In this document: positions 23,140-31,652 of the stretch, in pieces
Layout of the letters: each line of letters starts with the position of its first letter
Numbering within the stretch: the stretch's first letter is position 1
Source: Bacteroides sp.
GTDB taxonomy: Bacteria > Bacteroidota > Bacteroidia > Bacteroidales > Bacteroidaceae
DNA: 33,436 nt
NCBI GenBank assembly: GCA_030152865.1
Contig: JASLIW010000013.1
Span: 1 to 33,436, forward strand
Direction of reading: 5' to 3'
Program-made: the position numbers and the translations under genes
The notes under the pieces: model-generated
What the model was told of the DNA's origin: nothing
Database searches by the model: none
What the model saw: only the letters and a program-made list of their open reading frames with translations

Positions 23140-25773
23140 ATGGAATTAGCAAGTAAGTATAATCCCGCTAATGTGGAGGAAAAGTGGTACTCCTATTGGA
23201 TTGATCATAAATTATTTAGTTCTAAACCCGATGGTAGAGAAGCTTATACCGTCGTCATTCCACCTCCAAACGTTACGGGTGTATTACATATGGGGCATAT
23301 GCTCAATAATACGATTCAAGATATCCTTGTGCGTAGAGCTCGTATGCAAGGTAAAAATGCTTGCTGGGTTCCAGGTACAGATCATGCATCTATTGCTACT
23401 GAGGCAAAAGTTGTCAATCGTTTGGCCTCACAAGGAATTAAAAAAACTGATCTAAGTAGAGATGAGTTTTTGAAGCATGCTTGGGACTGGACAGAAGAGC
23501 ATGGGGGGATTATCCTAAAGCAACTTCGCCGTTTAGGTGCATCGTGCGATTGGGATAGAACCGCCTTTACAATGGATGAGATTCGAAGTCAAAGTGTTAT
23601 AAAAGTCTTTGTTGACTTGTACAAAAAAGGTATGATTTACCGAGGTGTGCGTATGGTCAATTGGGATCCAGTAGCCTTGACAGCACTTTCAGATGAGGAA
23701 GTAATCCATAAAGAAGAGCAAAGTAAGCTTTATTACCTAAAATACAAGGTAGAGGGTGAGGAGGAATATGCTATTGTAGCTACTACTCGTCCAGAAACCA
23801 TTATGGGAGATACAGCTATGTGTATAAATCCCAATGACCCAAAGAATGCTCACCTAAAAGGAAAAAAAGTCATTGTACCTATCGTAGGACGCAGCATTCC
23901 TGTTATAGAAGATGAGTATGTGGATATTGAGTTTGGTACAGGTTGCTTGAAGGTAACGCCAGCTCATGATGTCAATGACTATATGCTGGGCGAAAAACAC
24001 AACCTTCCTAGTATTGATATCTTTAATGATAATGGGACACTGAGTGAGCAGGCTGGTATGTATGTTGGTCAAGATCGCTTTGCTGTTCGTAAACAAATCG
24101 TCAAGGATTTAGATGAGGCTGGTTTACTCTTGAAGGTAGAAGACTATACCAATAAGGTAGGGTATTCGGAACGTACCAATGTGCCTATTGAACCTAAACT
24201 TTCTATGCAGTGGTTCTTAAAGATGGAAGGATTGGCAGAAAAAGCCTTGAAGCCAGTATTAGAAGATGAGATTCAATTTTATCCTGAGAAATATAAGAAC
24301 ACTTACCGCCATTGGATGGAAAACATCCGTGATTGGTGTATCAGTCGTCAGCTCTGGTGGGGACACCGTATTCCTGCCTACTATCTGCCCGAAGGTGGCT
24401 ATGTGGTAGCTGAGTCAGATGAACAAGCACTAGCTTTGGCTCGAGAAAAAACAGGCAAGGCTGATTTGAGAATGGAGGATCTTCGTCAAGATGAAGACTG
24501 CTTGGATACTTGGTTCTCTTCTTGGTTGTGGCCAATATCTCTCTTTAATGGCATTTTAGATCCAAACAATGAGGAGATGAATTACTATTATCCCACAGCT
24601 GATTTGGTGACAGGACCTGATATTATCTTCTTCTGGGTAGCTCGAATGATTATGGCAGGTTATGAGTTTGAAGGGAAAATGCCGTTTAAAAATGTTTACT
24701 TCACAGGAATAGTACGTGATGCTCAAGGCCGCAAAATGTCCAAATCATTGGGCAACTCACCTGACCCTATTGAGTTGATTGAAAAATACGGTGCAGATGG
24801 TGTGCGTATGGGGATGATGTTGGCTGCTCCAGCAGGTAATGATATACCTTTTGATGTAGCACTTTGTGAGCAAGGACGTAACTTTAACAATAAGATATGG
24901 AACTCTTTCCGCTTAATCAAGGGCTGGGAAGTGGATACTTCTATTGAGACACCCGAGGTGGCTAAACTTGCTAACTTATGGTTTGAGAGCAAACTTAATG
25001 CTACCATAGCTGAGGTGGATGATCACTTCAAAAAGTATCGTTTAAATGATGCACTAATGGCAATCTATCGCTTGTTCTGGGATGAATTCTCTTCTTGGTA
25101 TTTAGAGATGATTAAGCCAGAATATGGTAAGCCTATTGATGCTTCAACTTTAAACTCAGCGATTCAATTTTTTGAAAGCTTATTAAAGTTACTTCATCCT
25201 TTTATGCCTTTTATCACAGAGGAGTTATGGCAAGCTATCGAAAAGAGAAATGAGGGTGAGAGCATTATGTACTCTTCCTTGCTTGCATCGGACTACCTCA
25301 GTGATTCTATGTTAAAAGATTTTGAAGTTGTCAAAGAAGTCATTAGTCATATACGTATGATTAGAGCTCAGAAAAATATTGCTTTGAAGGATAGCTTAGA
25401 ATTACATGTTTTAGGGACGACTCCTATTCACTCTTACCACTCTATCATAAGTAAAATGGCCAATGTGTCAGCTGTTAGAGAGGTAGAAGTACACGAAGAA
25501 GGTTCTTCTACATTCTTAGTTGGAACAAGTGAGTTTAGTGTACCTTTAGCGGGAGCTATTGATGTTGAGGCTGAAATTGCTAAAATGGAACTAGAGCTAA
25601 AGCACAAACAAGGTTTCTTGAATGGAGTTATTAAGAAGTTAAGTAATGAGCGCTTTGTAAATAATGCTCCAGAGCAAGTAGTTGCTTTAGAACAGAAGAA
25701 AAAAGCAGATGCTGAAAGTATAATAAAGTCTTTGAAGGAGAATATAGCAGCTTTGCGGAAGACGCAGGCTTAG
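23140..25773 (+). CDS. valS: Valyl-tRNA synthetase
   Basis: ValRS charges tRNA-Val. The 877 residues show the class I signatures: P-P-P-N-V-T-G-V-L-H50-M-G-H53 (HIGH box), the editing-domain T-T-R-P-E-T-I-M-G-D-T-A, W-x-I-S-R-Q-L-W-W-G-H-R-I-P, D-L-V-T-G-P-D-I-I-F-F-W-V-A-R-M and K532-M-S-K-S536. The C-terminal part (about 810-877) is a coiled coil that binds the tRNA elbow in this family. The length is normal for the bacterial enzyme. It is a single-gene unit ending in a strong hairpin. Confidence 0.97.
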   Translation: MELASKYNPANVEEKWYSYWIDHKLFSSKPDGREAYTVVIPPPNVTGVLHMGHMLNNTIQDILVRRARMQGKNACWVPGTDHASIATEAKVVNRLASQGIKKTDLSRDEFLKHAWDWTEEHGGIILKQLRRLGASCDWDRTAFTMDEIRSQSVIKVFVDLYKKGMIYRGVRMVNWDPVALTALSDEEVIHKEEQSKLYYLKYKVEGEEEYAIVATTRPETIMGDTAMCINPNDPKNAHLKGKKVIVPIVGRSIPVIEDEYVDIEFGTGCLKVTPAHDVNDYMLGEKHNLPSIDIFNDNGTLSEQAGMYVGQDRFAVRKQIVKDLDEAGLLLKVEDYTNKVGYSERTNVPIEPKLSMQWFLKMEGLAEKALKPVLEDEIQFYPEKYKNTYRHWMENIRDWCISRQLWWGHRIPAYYLPEGGYVVAESDEQALALAREKTGKADLRMEDLRQDEDCLDTWFSSWLWPISLFNGILDPNNEEMNYYYPTADLVTGPDIIFFWVARMIMAGYEFEGKMPFKNVYFTGIVRDAQGRKMSKSLGNSPDPIELIEKYGADGVRMGMMLAAPAGNDIPFDVALCEQGRNFNNKIWNSFRLIKGWEVDTSIETPEVAKLANLWFESKLNATIAEVDDHFKKYRLNDALMAIYRLFWDEFSSWYLEMIKPEYGKPIDASTLNSAIQFFESLLKLLHPFMPFITEELWQAIEKRNEGESIMYSSLLASDYLSDSMLKDFEVVKEVISHIRMIRAQKNIALKDSLELHVLGTTPIHSYHSIISKMANVSAVREVEVHEEGSSTFLVGTSEFSVPLAGAIDVEAEIAKMELELKHKQGFLNGVIKKLSNERFVNNAPEQVVALEQKKKADAESIIKSLKENIAALRKTQA

Positions 25774-25792
25774 CATCTACTAGTTATTTAGT

Positions 25793-25829
25793 AATAAAAG
25801 GAGAGGGTGTACCTCTCCTTTTATTATTT
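25793..25829 (+). terminator. Terminator after valS
   Basis: A 14-bp stem (25793-25806 with 25812-25825) around a 5-base loop, flanked by A-rich and T-rich tracts, starts 19 bases after the valS stop. Confidence 0.85.
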
Positions 25830-25918
25830 TAAGTGCTAAGCTCAGACGATTAAATGAATTGATTATCAGCAGATAGGCTGAATTATTGATTTACTATAAA
25901 ATAAAAGGCGTAAAACTG

Positions 25919-25951
25919 TTTGCATTTCTATGTGTTTTTTTCTTATCTTTG
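25919..25951 (+). promoter_or_regulatory. Promoter of tRNA-Gly
   Basis: TTTG at 25919-25922, a 21-base spacer, then TATCTTTG at 25944-25951. This is one of the best matches to the Bacteroidota consensus in the window, 33 bases before the tRNA. Confidence 0.75.
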
Positions 25952-25984
25952 TAAGCGTAAAACAGAAGGTAATACAATAGTTAC

Positions 25985-26057
25985 GCGGAAATAGCTCAGT
26001 TGGTAGAGCACAACCTTGCCAAGGTTGGGGTCGCGAGTTCGAGCCTCGTTTTCCGCT
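25985..26057 (+). tRNA. tRNA-Gly (anticodon GCC)
   Basis: A 73-base cloverleaf with acceptor GCGGAAA/TTTCCGC, D stem GCTC/GAGC, anticodon stem CAACC/GGTTG around TTGCCAA (anticodon GCC), T stem GCGAG/CTCGT with one G-U pair, and discriminator T. The 3' CCA is not encoded. Confidence 0.97.
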
Positions 26058-26063
26058 CACAAG

Positions 26064-26095
26064 AAGAGTACTGTAGAGATACAGTACTCTTTTTT
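26064..26095 (+). terminator. Terminator after tRNA-Gly
   Basis: A perfect 12-bp stem (26064-26075 with 26080-26091), GAGA loop, and a T6 run starting in the arm. It lies 7 bases past the tRNA and also faces the end of the kinase gene. Confidence 0.88.
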
Positions 26096-26125
26096 ATTTG
26101 GAAAAATAATTAGGGTGCTAAAGCT

Positions 26126-27493
26126 TTAAATATGGTGTAGATCCACGATGTAGGTGGTTCCGATACCTTCTTCCGACTGGATTTGCAATACCCCTTTATG
26201 GATGTGTATAATCTGTGTGCAGAGTGTCATACCAATGCCATGTCCTTTGGCTAGGTCTTTCCCTTTACCCCGAAAGAATGGGACGAAAATATTCTGCATA
26301 TCTTCTGGGCTTATTCCGATACCTGTATCAGTAAAGCGAGTGATTATCTTATCTGACTTGAAGCTGATATGAACCCGAGAACTTTTATTCTTAGAGAACT
26401 TGCAGTTGTTCTCTATTAGATTTACGAATGCTGTTTTTAATAGGTAGTTATTGCCATATACGGTGATGTAACGCTCATCTTCAGGTATCTGCTCAAATAT
26501 AAGATCTACTTTATAATCGGGGTTGGCTTTCAAGACAAGAGTCCGAGCATCCAGTAATAATTCATCCAGACGTATAGGGCTCATTTTGATTTGTTCAGGT
26601 TGGTAGTTGGCTTTAGCCAAATCAAGCAAACCTGTTGCAAGCCTAGTGATGTTGTGGGTATCGCTTAGAGCATTTTGTATAGCTAATTGATATTCTTGTG
26701 GTGTACGATCTTTTAGTAGGGCTATCTCAAGTTCTGCTGATAGTGCTGCAAGAGGGGTTCGAAGTTCATGAGATACATTACTGATGAATTGTTGTTGCGA
26801 TTGGAATGCATTTTCAAGGCGATCTAACATTTGATTAAAAGTGGTGCTTAGCTCTCCTAGTTCATCTTTTGGATTTTCTACAGGAAGTCGGGCATAGAGG
26901 TTGGAGGCACTAATATGTTTTGCTTCAGCATTTATTTTAGCCACGGGTGCTAAAGCACTTTTTGCAAACAAATAACCCATAATGGAGAGTAGACCAAGTC
27001 CAATAAAGGCAGCACTAAGTAAAATTAAAATTAGAGATTGTTGTTTTGCATGACCATAGCCATCGTAGGCTGCTGCAGTTAAAATATAGTCTTTGCCTTT
27101 AAAAGAATACAGAAGACCAATTGCTTCGTACTGATCTTCTTTAAACTCTATAGCTTGACTTACTACAATTTGCTCAAGCATTTGTGGGGTCTCTTTGACT
27201 ATATCTATCTGTATAGCATCGTGATACAGAAGCTTGCCCTGCGTATTGTATATTGCCACCTCTACCTCATTGATAAACTCTCTATTATTTAAGTATATTG
27301 ATTGCATGGTTGAGGCATCCACTCTGTTTTCGAGAAATAGATTGGCTTTTGTAATCGCTTCTCTTTTGAGGTCACGGTAAAATTCATAGCTTCTACTGTT
27401 TTCAGAGCGAATATAGATGATACTTAGTATGAAAAGAAACACAAGAGCTGTTACACTTGTATATCGCAGCGCTAATTTATTACGAATCTTCAT
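26126..27493 (-). CDS. Sensor histidine kinase (OmpR-system partner)
   Basis: The 455-residue inner-membrane kinase has two membrane helices (about 10-28 and 152-175) around a periplasmic sensor of about 120 residues, then HAMP (about 175-230), HisKA with F-I-S-N-V-S-H242-E-L-R-T-P-L, and an ATPase domain with N-box N-L-I-E-N-N-C-K, G1 box D-T-G-I-G-I and G2 box G-H-G-I-G-M. All catalytic boxes are intact, in contrast to the HTCS in this window. Its start overlaps the regulator stop by 4 bases (27490-27493), so it is cotranscribed with and almost surely the partner of that regulator. The periplasmic domain gives no clear ligand clue; the layout resembles CusS/RstB-type kinases. Confidence 0.93.
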   Translation of the reverse strand: MKIRNKLALRYTSVTALVFLFILSIIYIRSENSRSYEFYRDLKREAITKANLFLENRVDASTMQSIYLNNREFINEVEVAIYNTQGKLLYHDAIQIDIVKETPQMLEQIVVSQAIEFKEDQYEAIGLLYSFKGKDYILTAAAYDGYGHAKQQSLILILLSAAFIGLGLLSIMGYLFAKSALAPVAKINAEAKHISASNLYARLPVENPKDELGELSTTFNQMLDRLENAFQSQQQFISNVSHELRTPLAALSAELEIALLKDRTPQEYQLAIQNALSDTHNITRLATGLLDLAKANYQPEQIKMSPIRLDELLLDARTLVLKANPDYKVDLIFEQIPEDERYITVYGNNYLLKTAFVNLIENNCKFSKNKSSRVHISFKSDKIITRFTDTGIGISPEDMQNIFVPFFRGKGKDLAKGHGIGMTLCTQIIHIHKGVLQIQSEEGIGTTYIVDLHHI

Positions 27494-28176
27494 GGTTTAT
27501 CAGTAAAAACAAAACCCATACCAGGTTTTGTATGTATCAACTTGGTTGGGAAAGGTTTGTCAATCTTGTTTCTAAGGTAGCTGATATAAACATCAATGAA
27601 GTTGGTGCCCGTATCAAAATAAGTATCCCATACCTTCTCAGCTATTTCAACTCTGCTGAGAACACGATCAGGATTGCGCATCATATATAGGAGTAGATTA
27701 TACTCTTTGGGAGAGAGTTTTATAGCTTGCTTATTCCGGTAAGCTTCTTTTTTATGCAAGTCTATGGTTAAATCGGCATAGCTAAGCTGGCTATTCTGTG
27801 TGGCGGGGACTTCAGTGCTTCGTTTTAAAAGGACTTTTATGCGTGCATCAAGTTCTCTAAAATCAAAAGGCTTTACCATGTAGTCATCGGCTCCAGCGTC
27901 AAAGCCTTCTAACTTGTCGTCTGTTGTTCCCAAAGCTGTCAACATAAGTATTGGTATTTTGGTGTTCAAAGCTCTGACTTTTTGGCAAAAATCAAAGCCA
28001 CTCATTTGTGGGAGTATGATATCAGATATAATGATATCGTAGGTGTTTTTTTTAAAGAGTATCAATCCTTTCTCTGCCGAAGTAGTAGTATCTACTAGGT
28101 AGTCAACTTCTTCTAGCCCTCTTTTTATAAGGCCTGCCACTCTTACTTCATCTTCTACCACTAGTACTTTAATCAT
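27490..28176 (-). CDS. OmpR-family response regulator
   Basis: The 228-residue regulator has an N-terminal receiver with acidic pair E-D near residue 8-9, phosphoacceptor D52 in I-I-I-S-D-I-I-L-P, Thr in M-L-T-A-L-G and Lys in M-V-K-P-F-D-F. A C-terminal winged-helix domain (about 128-225) follows, with L-S-P-K-E-Y-N-L-L and the recognition-helix region V-D-V-Y-I-S-Y-L-R-N-K-I. It should bind DNA when phosphorylated by the downstream kinase. The 395-base gap to htrA may hold target sites for it, and the adjacent divergent protease gene is a natural candidate target. That is inference from position only. Confidence 0.95.
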   Translation of the reverse strand: MIKVLVVEDEVRVAGLIKRGLEEVDYLVDTTTSAEKGLILFKKNTYDIIISDIILPQMSGFDFCQKVRALNTKIPILMLTALGTTDDKLEGFDAGADDYMVKPFDFRELDARIKVLLKRSTEVPATQNSQLSYADLTIDLHKKEAYRNKQAIKLSPKEYNLLLYMMRNPDRVLSRVEIAEKVWDTYFDTGTNFIDVYISYLRNKIDKPFPTKLIHTKPGMGFVFTDKP

Positions 28177-28571
28177 AGATTTGCTCTATTTTATTATTGC
28201 TTACAATAGCCATTTAATGCAAATATACTAATAATCACAGAGTTGTAATAGGTCTATTTGGCATATATTTTGTAGTACAATAGTTGATAGCTATTTAATG
28301 ATTTATCTGTATGAGATTGCTAAAAACACAATTATGTTTTGTTAAAACGAAATTTAAGGTGTTTTTATTATTGGAATAACAGCAGTATTTGAAGAAAATA
28401 GGTCATATAAATGTAATACCTATGAATTAATATATATTGATTTGATTCGCTTAGTTGCTAAATATGATTAAATTAGCTCGAATCTATCAACAGCTTTATT
28501 AGAAGCCTTGTTTTATTAACGTTCAGATGTTAAATTGGAAACATAATTAACGGAATTAAAATAGATATACT
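28177..28571. other. AT-rich divergent intergenic region (response regulator / htrA)
   Basis: No gene was found. It holds the -7 element of the two-component operon (28220-28227, minus strand). I saw no clear TAnnTTTG element for htrA. The region is very AT-rich, with only weak inverted repeats such as GTTTT-GTT-AAAAC near 28338-28350. An alternative sigma factor site for htrA is possible but was not recognised. Confidence 0.6.
28220..28227 (-). promoter_or_regulatory. -7 promoter element of the response regulator/kinase operon
   Basis: The minus strand reads TATATTTG, 43 bases upstream of the regulator ATG. Confidence 0.55.
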
Positions 28572-30110
28572 ATGAGGAAAGTATTTAAAAAAGTATTAGG
28601 CATAGGAGCACTAGTTTTACTAAGTGCAGGAGTTGCTGGGGTGACTACTTATAAGGTCATTGATAAAAAAACAGCACAGGTACAAAGGGTGGATGCAAAT
28701 CACTTTAATCAAGTGTTTAAGCATAGTCCGAGTGTAAGTCTAGCCTCTTTAGATATGAGTGCTCAACCAGTGGATCTTACCGAAGCGGCAGATAAATCCC
28801 TACATGCTGTAGTACATATTAAGTCCACACAGCATTCTAAAGTTAAAACAGTGCGCCGAGCTCCCGATATTTTTGACTTCTTTTTTGGTGATGGAAGAGG
28901 AGGAGAACAGCGTGTGCAAACTCCTTCTAGAGTTGGTTTTGGATCGGGTGTTATTATTTCAACGGATGGTTATATTGTTACAAATTATCATGTAATTGAA
29001 GGAGCTGATCAAATAAATGTCCGCTTGAATGATAATAGAGACTTTATAGGACGAGTGATAGGAACAGATCCGAGTACAGATTTGGCTCTTGTTAAGATAG
29101 AGGCTTCTGACTTACCAACCTTGGTTATCGGCGATTCAGATGCGATACAAGTAGGTGAGTGGGTATTAGCAGTAGGTAATCCATTTAACCTAACTTCCAC
29201 TGTGACTGCAGGAATTGTAAGTGCTAAAGCCCGTACCCTGGGTGTGTATAATGGAGGTATAGAGTCTTTTATTCAAACAGATGCTGCTATCAATCAAGGG
29301 AATAGTGGAGGTGCTTTAGTTAACGTTAGGGGAGAGTTGGTAGGTATTAATGCTGTTTTATCTTCACCTACAGGTGCCTATGCGGGTTATGGTTTTGCTA
29401 TCCCAACTAGTATTATGACAAAGGTTGTGGCGGATTTGAAGCAATACGGTACCGTGCAGCGTGCTGTACTAGGAATAATGGGAAGTTCTCCTTCTGATCC
29501 TCGAATGATGGGGCTTAGTGAGGAGGCTACCGAAGAGTTGAATAAAAAACTAGAAGAACTAGGTGTAGTTGATGGTGTAATCGTAGCAGATGTTATAGAT
29601 AATGGTTCGGCAGCCGAAGCAGGCATTCAAGAAGATGATGTTATTATTGGAATAGATGGTAAAAAGGTGACTAATATGGCTGGTCTGCAAGAGGAGTTGG
29701 CTAGACATCGTCCGGGTGATAAAGTAAAAGTGAAGATTGTACGCAACAAGAAGGAAAAGATTATACCTGTCATACTAAAAAATGAGCAAGGTACCACTAA
29801 AGTTGTAAAGAAAGAGGGTATGGAGATCCTAGGTGCTGCTTTCCGTGAGCTGCCTGATGATCTTAAGCAACAGTTGAAACTACGTACAGGCCTTCAGGTA
29901 ACAGGTGTTAAGTCAGGTAAGATGAATGAGGCAGGAGTTCGTAAAGGCTACATTATTTTAAAAGCCAATGGTGTTCCTGTAAGTAAAGTGTCTGATTTAG
30001 AAGCTGTGTTAAGGGATGCGCTTAGGACGCCTGAACAAGTGATCTTCTTGACGGGTATGTTTCCTTCAGGTAGAAGAGTGAATTATGCAGTAAACTTGGC
30101 ATCTGAATAA
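28572..30110 (+). CDS. htrA: HtrA/DegQ-type periplasmic serine protease
   Basis: The 512-residue envelope protease/chaperone degrades misfolded periplasmic proteins. An N-terminal hydrophobic stretch (about 9-25) acts as export signal or anchor. The trypsin-like domain holds the catalytic triad H140 (N-Y-H-V-I-E-G), D170 (S-T-D-L-A-L-V) and S245 (Q-G-N-S-G-G-A-L). Two PDZ domains follow (about 300-405 and 418-510). The LA loop contains F-D-F-F-F-G, usual for DegP/DegQ. The upstream neighbour on the other strand is a two-component system, a common setting for envelope-stress genes. It is a single-gene unit. Confidence 0.95.
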   Translation: MRKVFKKVLGIGALVLLSAGVAGVTTYKVIDKKTAQVQRVDANHFNQVFKHSPSVSLASLDMSAQPVDLTEAADKSLHAVVHIKSTQHSKVKTVRRAPDIFDFFFGDGRGGEQRVQTPSRVGFGSGVIISTDGYIVTNYHVIEGADQINVRLNDNRDFIGRVIGTDPSTDLALVKIEASDLPTLVIGDSDAIQVGEWVLAVGNPFNLTSTVTAGIVSAKARTLGVYNGGIESFIQTDAAINQGNSGGALVNVRGELVGINAVLSSPTGAYAGYGFAIPTSIMTKVVADLKQYGTVQRAVLGIMGSSPSDPRMMGLSEEATEELNKKLEELGVVDGVIVADVIDNGSAAEAGIQEDDVIIGIDGKKVTNMAGLQEELARHRPGDKVKVKIVRNKKEKIIPVILKNEQGTTKVVKKEGMEILGAAFRELPDDLKQQLKLRTGLQVTGVKSGKMNEAGVRKGYIILKANGVPVSKVSDLEAVLRDALRTPEQVIFLTGMFPSGRRVNYAVNLASE

Positions 30111-30142
30111 AGCTGAGCACTGATTGTATATTTCAAATTGTT

Positions 30143-30181
30143 AATAAAAAGGCCAAAAGTCAACCTATTGGCCTTTTTATT
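30143..30181 (+). terminator. Terminator after htrA
   Basis: A 14-bp stem (30143-30156 with 30168-30181) around an 11-base loop, with A-run and T-run flanks. It starts 33 bases past the stop. Confidence 0.82.
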
Positions 30182-30244
30182 GTTGTATGAGTAGTATATT
30201 GATAGAAGGTATGGATTTTAGTTTTAATTTAAACTTTTAATTCC

Positions 30245-30252
30245 TATCTTTG
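30245..30252 (+). promoter_or_regulatory. -7 promoter element of rpoD
   Basis: TATCTTTG followed by CAAACC, 22 bases before the ATG at 30275. The upstream -33 position is T-rich but has no exact TTTG. Confidence 0.6.
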
Positions 30253-30274
30253 CAAACCTAATCTGTTTTATAGA

Positions 30275-31144
30275 ATGAGACAATTAAAGATAACTAAAAG
30301 TATTACAAATAGAGAGAGTGCTTCGCTAGATAAGTACTTGCAGGAAATAGGTCGTGAGGATCTAATTACTGTAGAAGAAGAGGTGGATTTAGCGCAGCGC
30401 ATCAAAAAAGGTGGCCGTGATGGTCGCATTGCTCTCGAAAAATTAACAAAGGCGAATTTACGCTTTGTTGTTTCTGTGGCTAAGCAATATCAAAATCAAG
30501 GTTTAAGTCTTCCTGACCTTATTAATGAAGGAAACTTAGGTTTGATTAAGGCCGCTGAGAAATTTGATGAAACTCGAGGATTCAAATTCATCAGTTATGC
30601 TGTTTGGTGGATTCGCCAATCTATCCTACAAGCCCTAGCCGAGCAATCACGTATTGTTCGTCTTCCTTTGAATCAAGTAGGTTCACTCAATAAAATAACA
30701 AAAGCCTTTGCTCGCTTTGAACAGGAAAATGAGCGCAGACCTTCTCCACAAGAGTTGGCCGATGAGTTAGAAATGCCTGTGGATAAAGTGATTGATACTT
30801 TAAAGGTTTCAGGTAGACATATATCTGTTGATGCCCCATTTGTGGAAGGAGAAGATAATAGTTTGTTAGATGTATTGGTGAATGATGATTCTCCAATGGC
30901 TGACAGTTCTCTAGTGGATGAGTCTTTGAGTGCAGAGATTGATCGAGCTTTATCGACTCTAGAGGATAGAGAAAAGCAAATTATTAAAATGTTCTTTGGT
31001 ATTGGTTGCCAAGAGATGACACTTGAGGAGATAGGAGATAATTTTGGCCTAACGCGTGAACGTGTACGTCAGATTAAAGAAAAAGCAATTCGTCGCTTGC
31101 GTCAGAACAATAGAAGTGACCTGTTAAAATCATATCTGGGTTAA
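30275..31144 (+). CDS. rpoD: RpoD, primary sigma factor (sigma-70, short Bacteroidota form)
   Basis: The 289-residue sigma factor lacks region 1.1, as is typical of this phylum. Region 1.2 begins S-A-S-L-D-K-Y-L-Q-E-I-G. Region 2 has L-R-F-V-V-S-V-A-K-Q-Y, the -10 recognition/melting segment F-K-F-I-S-Y-A-V-W-W-I-R-Q-S-I and R-I-V-R-L-P-L-N-Q. Region 3 follows, and region 4 ends in G-L-T-R-E-R-V-R-Q-I-K-E-K-A-I-R-R-L-R, the -35 helix-turn-helix. It directs RNA polymerase to the TAnnTTTG promoters listed here, including a match in front of its own gene. Length and residues agree with the family; nothing odd. Confidence 0.96.
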   Translation: MRQLKITKSITNRESASLDKYLQEIGREDLITVEEEVDLAQRIKKGGRDGRIALEKLTKANLRFVVSVAKQYQNQGLSLPDLINEGNLGLIKAAEKFDETRGFKFISYAVWWIRQSILQALAEQSRIVRLPLNQVGSLNKITKAFARFEQENERRPSPQELADELEMPVDKVIDTLKVSGRHISVDAPFVEGEDNSLLDVLVNDDSPMADSSLVDESLSAEIDRALSTLEDREKQIIKMFFGIGCQEMTLEEIGDNFGLTRERVRQIKEKAIRRLRQNNRSDLLKSYLG

Positions 31145-31174
31145 AGTTAAGCCTAGATTTTAAATGAAATTGAT

Positions 31175-31206
31175 AAGCTAGTATCCTTTTGGTTACTAGC
31201 TTTTTT
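31175..31206 (+). terminator. Terminator after rpoD
   Basis: A 9-bp stem (31175-31183 with 31194-31202), with two more possible inner pairs around a TTTT loop, and a T-run to 31206. The loop overlaps the -33 TTTG of the next promoter. Confidence 0.82.
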
Positions 31207-31216
31207 CTTATCTTTG
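31188..31216 (+). promoter_or_regulatory. Promoter of the 31242/C11 peptidase unit
   Basis: TTTG at 31188-31191, a 17-base spacer and TATCTTTG at 31209-31216, 25 bases before the ATG at 31242. It overlaps the rpoD terminator. Confidence 0.6.
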
Positions 31217-31241
31217 TTTCGTTAAAAAACAAATAATTTAT

Positions 31242-31652
31242 ATGAGAATACTGAAGGTTTTTACTGCCTTACTACTGGTGGTTATGTTGTCGTCTGCAGG
31301 TGTTGTGAAGAAAAAGGATACAGCTGTTTACTTATACGGTGTTAGCTCTTCTTTTTCGGATACTGTAGTTTATTTTACTGAGATACAACAGTTAGATATA
31401 GAGTTAGCTAAAGGAGGTGTTTTGCCAGAAATGCATAATTACAGCTCTCAGCTAGAGAATTATATAGGAGTAATGAAAGATAAGCCACATCAAACGGCAG
31501 CTACGTTTTATTCAACCAAAAAAAATAGCTTGGAGAAAGAGCGTACAAAGCTATATAACCGTTATAAGAAAAAGATGCGTCATAGTGTGGTGTTTCTTAG
31601 CTCAGAGGATTTTACATATCAAGCTGTAATATCAGATGAAAATCAGGATTAA
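31242..31652 (+). CDS. Small exported protein of unknown function
   Basis: I do not recognise this 136-residue protein. It starts with a clear signal sequence (M-R-I-L-K, hydrophobic core to about residue 19, then V-V-K-K-K-D). The mature part of about 115 residues is mixed alpha/beta, with Y-L-Y-G-V-S-S-S-F-S-D-T-V-V-Y-F-T-E near the start, a basic stretch L-Y-N-R-Y-K-K-K-M-R-H about 104-114, and an acidic end. It has no cysteines, so it is not a lipoprotein. It has its own promoter, and its 3' end overlaps or abuts the C11 peptidase gene. It may be secreted or periplasmic and work with that peptidase, which is inference from position. Confidence 0.75.
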   Translation: MRILKVFTALLLVVMLSSAGVVKKKDTAVYLYGVSSSFSDTVVYFTEIQQLDIELAKGGVLPEMHNYSSQLENYIGVMKDKPHQTAATFYSTKKNSLEKERTKLYNRYKKKMRHSVVFLSSEDFTYQAVISDENQD

